A DNA stretch of 64,000 nt, from the NCBI GenBank assembly GCA_024663395.1, contig JANFAH010000035.1, positions 310,001 through 374,000 on the forward strand, given 5' to 3'. The position numbers and the translations under genes were made by a program. This DNA is from Pisolithus tinctorius. Its lineage: Eukaryota; Basidiomycota; Agaricomycetes; Boletales; Pisolithaceae. The notes under the pieces were generated by a model. The model saw nothing but the letters and a program-made list of their open reading frames with translations, had not been told where the DNA came from and searched no databases. Shown piece after piece: positions 1 to 13,085 of this stretch. The first letter of the stretch is position 1. The number at the start of each line of letters is the position of its first letter.

Positions 1-3000
1 TGGGAGTCGCACTTACGTCCCCTGGGCCTGGAGATGTATGACGCTCGTGAGTTGGATCGCGTATACAAACCTGAACGTAGGTGGGCTCGACGAGGGTGAT
101 CTGAAGGGCGGCGTGAATGGTTATAGGGGCGACTCGAAGACGCAGGAGGTCGGTTGTATTTAGTGGGACGATGAGGGTGATACGGACGAGGTTGGATCTT
201 GGGTTGATGATTTTGAGAGCGGGAGGATCCAGCCGTAGTGGGGTGTAGGTGAGTGGATGGGGGCCTCCAGTTGGGACATGAGCGATTTAAATGGTCCCCA
301 CAGATATGTGGTGTCAAGTGTCCTACGAACACCTGGGAGTCGTCGTCCGACAAGCTCCCGTCGCTCTCGTCCCTTAAATTTTCAATCCCATCAACCCCAA
401 TGGCCTCGAAATAATCGGTAAGCGCTTTCAGGTGCGCGACCTCATCGTAGGGTAACCACGTTCGATCTCCAGCAGTCCACTTCACTTCGAACTTCACGTC
501 CGATCGACTGCCACGATGGCTAATTATCTGATCGACAGCCCATTCTCGGTTTGTCCCTCCGAGTTCCGGAATCTGATCGTCTTTCCGTCCAGGGAACTTT
601 CTATCGTCGTTAGGTATGTGCACCCTTAACAATGATGAATGAAACACGTCGTGAATACCTCTTTGCTTTAGGTTATCAGGTAATTCAACGCGATAAGAAT
701 TATTCCCGAAGTCGTCCGAAATGCGGTACGGTCCAATGAATTTCGGTACGAGCTTTCATGATGTCCCCCTGGACAAGCTAATATTCTTGGTGGAGACGTA
801 CACGAGGTCACCCATAACAAATGGGCACACTCGGCGCTTTTTATTAGCGCCAACCACCTGTTTCAATCGTGCCTTTAGGATTGCGTCATGGGCATCCAAC
901 AGAGTAAGTTTCATTTTATTGGCAAATGCTCTCACACTTGGGTACTCATCTCTTGTCGGGGAGTCCCAAATCATCCGTCGCGGCATCCGTCCAGTATTCA
1001 GGAAGAACGGTGCGTAACCAGTTGACTCCGACGTCGCATTATTGATTGCGAACTCGATGGCAGGTAGTCGTGACACCCAGTCCTTTTGATTCGGCCTGAT
1101 GCAGCATCTCAGCATCTGGGCAATGGTTCGGTTGGCACGTTCCGTAGCGCCATCTGTTTCCGGGTGGTACGCACTCGACATTTTCTGCTTAATCCCAATT
1201 AGCTCATTTAGGCGTTTCCAGAAGGTACTAGTGAACAAGACGTCGCGGTCGCTAATGATCGCTCGAGGTAAGCCATGGTGTTTATACACCTCAGCGAACA
1301 GTAATTCTGCTACTTCACGAGCAGTATAGGTTGTTCGGCTCGGTACGATGTGCACCATGGAAGTTAGCAAATCGATAATCACCGTTATCGAGTCATACTC
1401 GCCGTCGCGGTCTTTGGACTCTGGGAGCGGTCCCACAAAGTCTACTCCAATCGATTCCCAAGGTCTGGATGGTACAGAGAGTGGGTTTAGTAGTCCGAAT
1501 GGTTTGTGGGTCGGTGGCTTGCTCCGTTGGCAAGTCTGACATGATATACAGTATGCGGTGATATCTTTCACCATAGAGTCCCACCACAGGAATTCACGAA
1601 TATATGACACCGTCTTTCTGGCGCCTAGGTGGGCGAGCAAGGAGTGGGCATGGTTGATGATGACCTCCCTAAGTTGCTTGCCGTCTACCTCAATATCAGG
1701 TACGCAGAACACGGTGCGATCCGGGAGTTTCAGACTGATGAATCCGTCAGGCGTAATATTGAAGTTTTTGAAAGCCTGTGGGTCCTCGATGATCCGTTTG
1801 AAGAACGGGTCCCTATCATACTTGTGCTTAGCTGCTTTGAGTATCCCTTCGCTTCCTGGGTATACAACCAATGGTACCCTAGTCGTTGGTGCACTCGTTA
1901 TGTCACCTTCTGACGTGAGTCGCCCCGTGTCTGGCATAGGAATCCGCGTGTCATGCATCGTGTTTACAGCGTGTGTGTCCTCAGGTGGGGGACGTTCACT
2001 GTCCTCATCCCCCTTCCTTCGTTCGCCTGGGCCAAGAAGAACGAAGCGATTCTTCATTCTCCTAGCAAATTCGATGCCTGTTTCAGGCCGGCCAGTCTCT
2101 GCGGGCGGTGTTGGAGGGCGACAATGGCGCGCAGTCGCTCTCTTGGGAGCGGGCTGAGTAGGTGCGTCCTCCGTACGTTCGCGTGCGTCATCCGCACCGC
2201 TCATGGCAGCAGGCGGCTCCCTCTCCATAGGTCGCTGCTCACTGCTCATTGGAGAGGGCATCGCCGGAGGTTTCAGCACTAGTCGCAATCGGCGCACAGA
2301 GGACGGTTCCGCTGCTTTGGGCGCTTTGAGGGAGTCACTCGGCGAAGTGTCTTCCGGTTGTTTTACTGTTGCCCGTGCTTGGGACCTGGTGGACATCGCC
2401 ATCGCTTCGATACCAACATACAAAGGTGCGCTGATGATTGGCTGACGTTCCTCCGTATTGGCAGACTCCTCAATCTCTAGGTCATGATGCAGATATTCGC
2501 TGGGCGCACGGATAGTCCCTGGCGCATCAAATTCATACATCCGAGAGAGAGAGTCCGGGAGGATGTTATCGACACCAGGTACGTGTTTGATATCAAAGTC
2601 AAACTCGGCCAGTTTCTCTAACCAGCGTGCCTGTCTCCCAGACAGGTCTTTCTGTTCCAGCAAGTACGTCAGACTCTTATGGTCGGTAACCCACGTGAAG
2701 TGAGCGCCTTGCAGTATATCCCGGTGCCTCAACATCGTTTCCACCCCTGCGAGGAGCTCTTGCTCGTGAACGGGGTAGTTACGTTGAGCTGATGACATCT
2801 TCGCAGAGTAAAAAGCAGCTATCTTCGTGGACTTCCAGTCCTTCCCCTGTGCAATCACTCCGCCTATTCCATTTCCGCAGGCATCGGTCATAACCCAGAT
2901 GGGTTCGCGGTCGGGTCCGTACTCCAAGGGAACGCGGCTGTGACTCGCACAGGTGGCAATGTATTGTTTCACCGTTTCGAACGCTCGCTGCTCAGTAAAT

Positions 3001-4793
3001 GTCCACCGGAAGGGACGAGTTTCAGTGCTTGCCTCTGCTAGCACGCCCAAAGGTACGCGGACTTTGTAGATGTCGTCTGCCAGGTAGCCTACTGACCCAA
3101 TAAATCCCTTGCATAACGTCTGATTGGTGGGGACTTTCCAGTTAAGGATCCGATCGACCTTTTCAGGATCCATTTTTATTCCATCATCGGTGACAATGCA
3201 ACCCAGGATCTTTACTTCGTCGCACAAGAAGCGAAGTTTCTTCTCACTCAGGTAGAGTTTCTCTCGCGCGAGGATTTCGAGTACGGTCTTGACGTGTCTG
3301 ACGTGATCCTCCAAGGTTTCGGAATAGATGATTATATCATCCAAATATACGTCCATGAACGTACCAACGTATTCCCCAAAGATGTGGTTCATTAGGGCTT
3401 GGTACGTTGCTGGGGCATTACAGTCGCCCTGTTGGACCACGAGACTGACCATGTTTCCATCTGGGGTCGTAACAGCCATTCTTTCGACGTGTTCAGGGAT
3501 CACCCGGATTTGCTTGTACGCGTCGGCCCCATCAATAATCGACCTATATGGTTTTTTGGCCACACGTCGTAGGATGCCATCCATATCGGGCATCGGGGAT
3601 GATAACTTACGCGTATTTTTGTTTCGCTCGCGCAGGTCGACCACCACACGGAGTCGCGGAGGGTTCCCTGCCTTTGGTATCAGCAACATGGGACAAGTAT
3701 TCCTTGCCGCGGTTAGTTCCCAGCGGCCGGTTTTTAAGTAAGCGTTTTTCTTTTCCGCCCAAAGAGGTCGTAACGCCTCTGGACATCTAGATGGCCGCCA
3801 AGGATATATTTTCCTTTCATCTATCAGTGGGATCTCGTGATTTATGGCTCGGAATGGGGGAAGGGCCGTCGCTCCTACTTGGGAGCATAGAGGCTTTGCT
3901 AATTCCTGTAAGTACTTCCTTGCCTTCTCAAGGTTCTCATGGTAAACGTCCGTTGCGCGTGATTCCAGGGTTGAGACCTGCGCTCCTTTCATTTCGGTGG
4001 GCGTAACACTTCCTACAACAACTCTAGGTGAGTGTAATCCTACCATCACTTTGTGCTGATAGAGGAATGGTGTCCCTAAGATCAGGTCGTAATTCTGCAA
4101 GTTCATGACATCAAAGTACTGTTCGCAGTCGATCCCCTGGTATTGAAAGCAGGCCTTAGTGCCGAAATTCACCTTAGATCGCGAGCCCTGAACAGCAAGC
4201 TGAATGGTGAGTGGTTTTTCAAGCGAGATACATTTCACTTTCAATTGCTCTGCGAGCGTCACTGACATGAAGTCAGCCAGCGATCCTGTATCGATCAGCG
4301 CGCGCGCAGGATGGCCATTTACGTGCACAACGACCACCAGGGGCTTAGGTATCTTTCGCGTGAAGTCTTTGGCGATCGAGGAATTTCTCTGTAGGGTTAG
4401 CTTGTCCTCATCGCGGACCTTAACACCATTCAACTGGATCATGTCGCACAGTGCGTCTTCCAACTGATCTACGATCTTATGGGTCTCATCATTTCCAGCG
4501 CCCTTGAATAGTGCGCAGATTCCCGAGTCGTCGTCCTCCAGAGGGTCACAGCTCGTTAAAGCAACACACACATGAAACAACCTCTTAGCGTGCCAACGCA
4601 CGATGTCAAAGTCCAGCCTAGGCACCCTCTCCAGCGGGAGGACCAGGCAGACCGCCAGGTGATAGTCAAGTACGTTTATGGTCATCTTATCTTCCCTAAC
4701 ACATGCAAACCGCCCCAAGTTTCCCCCTTCTAGGATTTGGAGGCTATGTTCCTCGAGCTTAGCGATGATTTGGTCCTCAATGGGACGTCCCAT
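1..4793 (-). pseudogene. pol: gypsy-1 Pol: protease, RT, RNase H, integrase, chromodomain
   Basis: The first Met after the gag TGA is at 4793, but the frame is continuous with gag. The visible order is: aspartic protease with a DTGS motif near residue 167; reverse transcriptase with YLDD at 3336-3347 (near residue 483); an RNase H domain; the integrase HHCC zinc-binding segment; and an integrase core with D (GVDFVGP, near 1440), D (SDRD) and E (TDGATE) all present. A TGA at 756-758 stands exactly before KLVPKFIGPY, where this family normally has Arg-Lys-Leu-Val-Pro. Beyond it the same frame stays open to base 1 and encodes a chromodomain (about 390-540: EWAVDQI...KVKW-like with WLPYDE) and a basic tail. 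Apart from the TGAs the catalytic residues look intact, so decay is recent. Confidence 0.92.
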
Positions 4794-7598
4794 GGAGTTT
4801 GACCTCCAGGTCCGCGCGCGTTCTTGGCGTCTCAGCTCCGCCTTGGGGATACCAGCACGTTCTCCCTTTCGAAACCAGTACCAGCTATCAAGTCAGAAAG
4901 CGGGGTTCATTAGCAGGTGCGTTTCAACTGTAATCTCGTCTCCTGGGCCTAATACATCTCGTTCACTTTCCACAATCATGTGTCGGCCATCCATCAGATC
5001 ATAGACCAGGAATCGGGAGTCCATGTAAGTGCGCAACGAGTTCGGGTCATCGCCGGGGTAGCAGATCCCGGATAGTCGTTTCATGGCCCTGTCCTCCAAG
5101 GGGTGCCCTAATTTCGTACCCGCCCACCAGGTTCCACGGACCTGGTCGCTCCTATAGGCGTAGATACGTATTCCTTCATTCGGGTCTTCCTCCTCAGAAG
5201 TGATACCACCGCTAGCCCTGTAGTCTTCGTTGTCAGAGACGCTCTCCAGGTCTGGGAGGTCATCGTCAGGTACGCCATCATCTTCTTGGATCGTAGGCCC
5301 TCGAGCCTGAATGAAGTTCAAGGATACCTCAGGGCCGTGCCTAGACGAATTTGCCAACTGACGCTGGCACTCAATATCTCCGAAGTCGACACCCACACCA
5401 AAACTCGTAACGCCTGAGGACTTGCCGGCGTTGAGCATGGTCTGACGATCAGGACAATTCCTCGAGAAATGACCCGACTTATGGCAGATGAAGCATAGGC
5501 CCTCCGCCTTATGGCGTTCCTGCTCTTCTTTGCTCAGTTTAGGAGTATCACGCTTCTGTTTATCCTGCCGTCTGGTGCGCTTTCCTCCCGGGTTGTGATT
5601 ATCGGGCGTAGTGGCTTCCTTTCGATAGCCTTCGCCCTTAAACTTCCTCTTCCTTTCGCGTCTTCGCTTGTGTCCCGACCTTTGAGGTTCGGGACTCTCT
5701 GGTGCCGCTGCAGCGCTTCCCACCACCCAGTGCTTACTCCTTTGTCGTTTAGACCTGTGAGTATAGTCACCAGCGACAGTTTGGGCGATTTCAAGGATCT
5801 CTGCAGATGCCGAGATCTTCTTTAGTGATGAGATCTCTGGATTCAATTTTTCTTTCCATAGGTCTCGTTGGAGCTCCTTTCGGAGCCCCGACCAAAACTT
5901 GTGGACCTTCGTGCGTTCATCGGTCTCCCCGATCATGTTCCATAGCTCGTTGAGCTCGTACAAGTAGTTCTTTACCGTCTTAGAATTCTGATAACATGAT
6001 TGCAGTTTCTCTCTTTGCCGCATTCGGAAATCAATGGGGAAACAATAGTTGAATAGTTGCGTAAAGAAATCCGAGAGTCTCCACTTGTAAGGATCCCCTG
6101 AGACTTCCTGCACGTAAAACTCATGTGCCTTACCCGTCAGGTAGTGGGATAGGATGAACGCACACTTCTTGGGTTCGACTCGACTGTCTGTAACATACGC
6201 GGCCCCTTCAGTAACGAACCGTTGAAAGGCGTGTACGTCGTCAGATCCGTCATATTTATTCGGCGGGATGGGCTTAAGAGTCATCCTGCGACGAGATTTC
6301 GAATGCTTCTTGGATTTGCGTTTCTTTCCCTTACCACTCTTGCGGCGTCGGGATCTACCACGTCGGTGGCTCGAGCCGCTTGATGACCCACCCGAACTTA
6401 ACGATGATTCGCTGGTTGTCGAAGAAGAATCGTCATCGCTCGTGCCAGAATAGCTGGATGGATCACTACTGGAGTTTGACGATATGGAGTCGTCATTCGA
6501 GCTCTCGCTCGTGGTAGATGCAGACTCGGACGAGCTGTTATCATCGTTACTTGACGAATCTGAGGTGTGCTTCGCCTTCCTTTTATTTTTGGATCTTTTG
6601 GAGCGCTTCTCATCCTTTTCAAGGGGCTTAAAGGCGAGTCCAATGTAGCTTTTTGGATTGATCTGTTTTACAGGTTCCATAGCTCTCGGCGTTTTCTGCC
6701 GTTCGCGTCTTTTGTGATCTTGACGGACAACTTTATTGACCATCTCCTTTATCGGGTTTGGGGGTTCCCTTGAAGGTTTAGTCACCTTCTTCTTGTTTTT
6801 CTTCGAACGCTTTGACTTACTCCTCTTAGGGTTCCGCTCATCTCCCCCGCCATGCGGTTCCAGGAGTTCATCCTCAGTGGGTTGTGCAGTGCTTTCCGGA
6901 TCGTTCCCCTTTGACGGTCCAGGCTGGATTTCATCACTTTCATTCGCCAATCTATTAGCAGCGTTCCATGATGCAAGGGCTGCGCATTGCGCGTCTGGAT
7001 TTATCTCATTCTCGCTGAGTTTCAGGTTCCCCCAGTTCCTAGGATCAGGTCCCTTTCCCTTACATTCACCCTTAGCGGAGGGCTCATCACTTTCTGACGA
7101 GGTCGCTTCAGGGTTATCCCTCGTTATCGACAACGACCTCCTCCGGATTTTTTCTCGTTCATCCAGGGTCAGTTGTCATTCCGCCCTTTGGACAGCATTT
7201 GTCTGGTCTGGCCTTAACATGCTGTGGGCTCGTCGCTCACGCGACCTTTTACGCACCACCTCTGTCCAGTCGTTCTGCTCCACTTCCATATCACTCGTTG
7301 GGAAAATGGATAAAGAGTCGCAGTGGACGTTATCAGGTAAGGCATCATTCGTACTATGAGTCGCTACTAGGACTCTAACAGTACGAGCCTGTGAGACCTC
7401 TGGGACTCCAATGTCACCGGGATACACCGGCGAGCTAGTCCTCAAGCCGGGAACGTCAACAGTAGCACCTTGGGGCACCGGACTAGGGCTCCTCGAGCCA
7501 GACCTTACCACATCGCTATAACTCTGGATGTTACTAGCGGCGGGTTTTTCGATTGGGGTAGAGTACTGACTCCCGAGCGGGGTCAGCTTCGGTAGCGG

Positions 7599-8058
7599 TG
7601 TAGGGAACGAGTTCGAGTTCCCTAGGAGAATCCGTCTTGGTCAGGAGTTTAGGGGTGGAAGGACTTGTTTTATTTCTTGCCTTTGTTTTTGTGTTTGTAC
7701 CCCTGGACTTGGTGACGAGCAGCCGCATCGCTGACTAAGCATGTGTGCTGTGTTCGCGCGAGTTCAGTTTACCATAACAACCAGTACATGTCACAGGCCC
7801 TCAGTAGTAGGGTGATTTGGTCTCGCATTTCGGCGAGGGTTCGAAGTTAGATTTATTACTTTGGGGAGTACCCAAAGTGCCAGGAGGACTGGCAAGAGTA
7901 TTAGACAGGCACAGCTAAGTATCTTTTTTCTAGTTCGCATTTTTTACTTTTTACTACACTTCTTTCTCCAGAGAGAACCTCCCTTTTGGGTCGAGCACTA
8001 AACTCGCCCATTACTGACTATTACCATTATAGGTACATCTATTTTACCTATTCCTACA
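7599..8058 (+). repeat. 5' LTR of the TR-GAG-like element
   Basis: 460 bp, TGTAGG...CCTACA, identical to 15337-15796 except base 7727 (A versus G). It is directly preceded by the target duplication GCGG and followed by the primer-binding site. Confidence 0.97.
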
Positions 8059-8060
8059 TC

Positions 8061-8077
8061 TGGAGCCCACCGCGAGG
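8061..8077 (+). promoter_or_regulatory. Primer-binding site (tRNA 3'-end complement)
   Basis: TGGAGCCCACCGCGAGG lies two bases inside the 5' LTR and starts with TGG, complementary to a tRNA CCA end. The same first 11 bases (TGGAGCCCACC) follow another LTR at 63595, which supports a shared tRNA primer. I cannot name the tRNA from this sequence alone. Confidence 0.75.
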
Positions 8078-10049
8078 GGGGTTCTGTCCATTTTGGGGAA
8101 AGAAGCCACCGTTTTATCACCGAACGAAGTTTTGCTGGGTTGAGTTGGACAAGCTAAGTGTTCAGAATCTCGATTCTAGCTACAGTCTACTCTCAGGAAT
8201 TTGGAAAATTTTCAGAGATATTTTTCGAGCAGCAAATGTCGAGCAAGTATCTAAGTCGAAGATCCCTCGAGCCGAGAAGCAAGTCCGAAGGCAAATTAGT
8301 AGTCGAATTTCTGCGAAGAAGTCGTGAGAATGCGCCGAGAGAACTCGAGGGAATGCCACCGAGGCATTCGAAGGATGCACCATGGTTCTCGGGGTATGCA
8401 TCTGACCTTTTTAGGTATTTCGAAGAGGTTCGAAGTCTTTGCGAGCGCGAGAATTGCTTCAATGACCGAGAATGGGCGAAATGGGTTTGCTGGTATGCAA
8501 GTAGCGAAGTCTCGGACTCATGGTACAAATTCATCGAAGATCGGCTGAGTTGGCCTGAATTCGTGGTAGCCATTGCGTGTTTGTATCCTGGGTCCCGGAA
8601 AATGGATCAACAGTACTCGAGGAATGACCTTTACAGCCTCGTTGACAGCCGAGCAAGAAGAGAAATTCGTACAGAGGAAGAACTGATGAACTACAGACTA
8701 TATTTTCTAGATTTAGCAACGTTTCTACGGGTTTCGAAGCAACTCGAGGCTGACGAGCTCGAAGACCTCTATGTACAAGGCTTCGACAAGGAATTCCGGC
8801 GCGAAATTATTCGGAAAATGCGACGCGACGATCGACGGCGACACTCGGACGATCCATGGCCCATGGAGCAAGTAACATACACAGCAACACGACTACTACA
8901 CAAAGGATTTCGCTCGGAGCGAGCACAAACAAGCGTGGAAGACTACTACGAGCCACGAAGTGACCCAGAATCGAGTGTGGACAAACAACATCTATCTACG
9001 AAGTGTTTTCTGCCTACAGCTACACATGACTCACTGACGAACAGTGTACAGGGATCTACAGAGTTATCAAGGTACATAGAGTGCGAGAAAGTACCAAAGT
9101 TAGTTTCGACAAGTCGCGCGCAGCCACACAGCCCACCCGTGAAGACAAGTAGTGAGGACCGAAGCCCTGGCAGGCTCGTCGAAGCAGCTGCAGCGACCTG
9201 CTTTGAGACGGGAGAGTTTTTTTTGAGTACAAACAGAATACTGACTACTGAGTTACAGGAAGCAGTAGAACTCGAGCAAGTCAAACCCGCGTTGGTGGAG
9301 GAACCACTCACGACGAAAGTCCCATTCGAATTCGAAGCGAATTACAACACACAAAGGGGTTTTTCATTTTGTTCGTATCGAGCTTCTCTGATGGCTACTG
9401 GTGTGTCACTACAGGAGTCCTACCTAAGAGGTCGAGGCAGTGAAAGGAGCAGCCTCGGAGTTCCTGCAGTCAGCAGAAATACGCATCAGTTAACCAGTGA
9501 CCCATTCAGGTCAAAGATTCCACTCGAGTTCAAAGCCGAAAGGCTCGAAGAACACCCAAAACCCACAAGAGTTGAAGTCGAAGAGCTTGAAACACTCGCA
9601 GGCGGTCTCGAAGCAGAGAGGTTGGTGTGCGAAGAGGTCATTGACTCACACAGAGCACCACAGCACATAAGTCATGTCGAGACGAAGGTTGTTGCAAGAA
9701 GAATTCAGATCGAGGAGCCATTGAGGCTCAGTATACGAAGGAAGCCGCCGGAAGAAGTTTTGCGAGTCAAAATGTTGAAGCACGCGGCGAGGGTGGACGA
9801 CCTCGCACTCGAGATATTCCGTGGCCACGCAGCATCAGCAATATATATTGTATTCGAGGATTCGTCGAGCGAATCGACGTGCGCACTCGGTATTAGGACT
9901 TGCGCAGAAAGTCCTGCGATGTTGACTAAGCGGAGTCACGTGACCGCTCTGCGCGTCGTGGCCACGCGCACACAAGTAGTACTACACACTGACGATGCTA
10001 GTGTTATAGGCCAGCTACGCAAGATCGCAGCGATCGAAGGTTACGAAGA

Positions 10050-12240
10050 ATGGGGCGAGAAAGGTACCGTATGGAAACTACCACGACTACGAGCGACAGC
10101 GACGGTGACAAGAGCGACGACATCAACACGAGCGCGAGCGGGGACGACGACAGCGCTGGACTCGGAGCGACAGCCATGCGAGGCTGGAACAGCCATCTTG
10201 TGGAGACAAGGCGCGATGAGCGCTGGTACCGGGCTCGACAGCTCGAAGGTTCATTTCGGTTTCGAAACGCCTTACTTACATCGTCAGTATTCTAGGGAAG
10301 CCGGCTATCTACAACGAACAGCGAAGATTGCGATACAAGGAATGAAGACGACGGTTAGACTTGGCACGGATCAACAGCCGCGCGGGAGTGGAAGTGCCAT
10401 TCGATGGGAATGGGGCGCGAGGAGCGCAGACATGGAGCTCGACAGCTCATCGGTTTGTTTAGAATTCGAAACGTTTTACTTACATCTACGCTATTCTAGG
10501 GATTACAAGAGTACGCGACGAAAAGCAACTGACATCCGAGGAACTGCAGTACTAAGAACGATGACAATGACGACACTCGGCACAGATCGAAGATTGCGCG
10601 AGGCTAAAACAGCCGTTCGATGGGGACAAGGCGCTATGAGCGCGGGTACTGGGCCCGACGGCCCAAGGTTTCGTTTACATTCCATAGCGTATTACTTACA
10701 AATACTTTATTCTAGGGAAAACGGCTATACACAACGACGTACGAGCGACATCCAGACGATCGGAATGCAAGGAACAACAACAACTAGACTTACCGCAGAT
10801 CAAAGCCCCTACGAGACCAGAGGAGCCGTCCGATGGAAACAGGGCGCAACGAGCACAGATATTGAGCATTACGGCCCAGAGTTTTGTTTCGATTTCATAG
10901 CAGTCTACTTACAGCTATCCTACTCTAGAGAAAACGGATGTACGCAACGAGGAGCGCGAGCAACGACAACAAGAGTGACAGCGACGTCAACAACGTTCAA
11001 CACCGACCGAAGGCCATACGAAGCAAGAACAGCCACCCGGTGGACTTGGAGCGTGGCAGAGGCCGATGCTGAGCTCGAGAGCTCAAGGTTTTATTTTGAT
11101 TTCGTAGCATTGTACTTACAACTATTCTACTCTAGGAAGAGCGAGAGGCACCTACGACGAAGTGGAATCGCGGCGCGAGGATCTACACAGGACCATGAAC
11201 GGAAGACACTTGGACGTACAGGGAAACGAGTGCGACGACTACGGTTCGAGCTGCAACAGCAATCGTCGAAGATACGACATCCAACGAGCGTGGATATGGA
11301 GCCTAACAACCAAAACAATAACTTAGGCGGAAGAACGCATCGACTCACAGTCCAACAAGTACGGAGACCCCGAAATAATGCGAGAGACACACTCGAAGCG
11401 ACCGAACGGACTTCTATGCAAGATCTGCTACGAAGGGCGGCAACGACAGGGGTACGAGAGACGACGTCGATGGTGCTGGATGTGGAGCGGTGGTCATACA
11501 ATGCGAGAGTGGCCGTACGGTGGATAAGAGGCATGGCAGAGACGAACAATGAGCTTGACGGCTCAAGGTTTTGTGTTCGTTTCAGTATATTCTGTTTACA
11601 TCTTCGTTATTCTAGGAAGGCCGGCTATCTACGACGAACAGCGTCCAAGACACAAGAAACGACGGCGATCACGAGACTTGACACAGACCGAAGGCCGCGC
11701 GAGGTTGGAGCAGCCGTTCGGTGGAGACAGGGTGTGGGGAGCGCAGGCGTTGAGTCTGACGGCTCGAGGGTTCGGTTCGGTTTCGGGACGCTCTGCTTAC
11801 GTCTACTTTACGCTAGGGATAAGGGATGGTCGCGACGAAGAGCGACCAAGGTCCTGGCAAACGTGATTCAAGCATCTAAGAAGATTTGCAAGCAAACGCC
11901 GTGCGGATGTACGGTGGGACCAGAACGATGGCTACGATGTGATCTACGACGGCGATCATCGGAGATACGACATCCAATGAACGACGAGCCAGAAGAAGGA
12001 ACGCATTGACACACAGGGTGGCAAGTGCAACGACTATGAAGTACCGTGAGAGAAGCACTCGAAGCGACTCCGCAGACTTGTATACCCGGACTACCACGAA
12101 TATCAATGCGACAGCAAACTTTGGGATTGCAGCGAGATGCGCAGGAAGCGAGGGGTGTCAAATCCAGGCCGAGTGGGCTCGAGGGCCCAATGTTCAGTTT
12201 TCTCTTCGAAGTGCTTTACTTACAACTTCGTTATTTCAGG
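10050..12240 (+). repeat. Diverged tandem repeats, about 201-216 bp (67-72 codons) per unit
   Basis: Each unit ends in a block of the form TTACTTACA...TTCTAGG, with the terminal TAG/CAG at 10295, 10499, 10715, 10928, 11135, 11615, 11816 and 12239. More distant relatives end at 13460 and 13766. Every spacing is a multiple of three. The encoded consensus is roughly RxAxRWxxGxxSAxxELDSSRFxF..., then YLxLxYSRxxGYxRR. Units are too diverged to be a recent amplification. The YLxLxYSR block coincides with a branch-site-like CTTAC and an intron-end-like CTAG, discussed as a finding. Confidence 0.85.
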
Positions 12241-12269
12241 AAATACCAGGTTTTACTAAATATTAAGGA

Positions 12270-13085
12270 ATCTTCAAGCGACGATGCGCCTACAGTACGA
12301 AGCGAATTTTTAGGTCGACGCGCCATCGAGCAGTTAGCGAGGGGAGACACCGTCCCCGTGTTGGATATTGTGCAGAGACATCATGGCCATGTTTCGCTTT
12401 ATTCGGGGGACACCACAGACGAGCGGGACATGTTGGATATATTGGAGAGATCAGGCATTACATATATCGTACAGAATGCCTTGCTACAGCGAGGCATGAA
12501 AGACCCCTCCGTCTACTTTGGGGGTTACGTCGAAGGCACCCGAGCCGTCATCGAAGCAACCATCGCAGCCGGTGTCCTGCCCTATCTGGAGAAGCCGTTC
12601 GACGCATATAATGATGCCCAAGGGGTGTTCGGGTCCAGAGACAGCCAGATAGGTGGCAGCGGAAGTCTGTTCGGTTGTACCTACGATGGGAACATCGCGC
12701 GCACGATCCTACTTGCTGGGAACGAGCTCGTTCCTCCTCCCTCTTACTCCTCTACCACATCGAGCAAACCCAAACTAGACCCCGAGCGCGCGATGAGGAA
12801 GCTTAACGAATCTCTACACCGCACTCTCCCTCCCGTGTGTGCCACAACCGAATATCACCACACGACGCAGACACTCAGTTCCTATGTCGCACCCACACCC
12901 AACGCTGAATCCATCCTATCCGCGTTCAACACCCCATTCAACTCACATGAACTTGAGCACCCCTTCGCCCGTTCTCGAATCGAAGGACAGCCATTCTGCA
13001 TCGAAAGTGGAGGACCGATTTATTGCTGGGACATTACAGGAGTATACGATGGGAACGAGCAAAAGCTGTTGGGTTTAGAGGTACA
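12270..13085 (+). pseudogene. ERG26-like: Captured fragment of a sterol-4-alpha-carboxylate 3-dehydrogenase-like (ERG26) gene, fused in-frame into the retroelement ORF
   Basis: The frame suddenly reads like fungal ERG26, an NAD(P)-dependent 3-beta-hydroxysteroid dehydrogenase of ergosterol synthesis. Visible blocks are a truncated Rossmann start (EFLGRRAIEQLARGDTV), VLDIVQRHH, YSGDTTDE, VYFGGYVEGTRAVIEA, PFDAYNDAQ, a GVFGSRD segment, TYDGNIA, LVPPPSYSS, ATTEYH, TPNAESILSAFNTP and GQPFCIESGGPIYCWD. The glycine-rich nucleotide motif start is missing. Segments between the blocks are deleted, and the catalytic YxxxK appears as YNDAQ, so an enzyme is not expected. No intron is visible within the blocks, consistent with capture from an mRNA copy. 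Assignment rests on remembered family motifs. Confidence 0.75.

Noticed and set aside
721..4467. Plus-strand frames across gypsy-1 pol
   Set aside because: Antisense to a complete Pol with all catalytic motifs.
4893..4895. Programmed stop readthrough between gag and pol of gypsy-1 (same frame, single TGA followed by C)
   Set aside because: Two further TGAs in the same element replace expected arginines, so CGA-to-TGA decay is the simpler reading.
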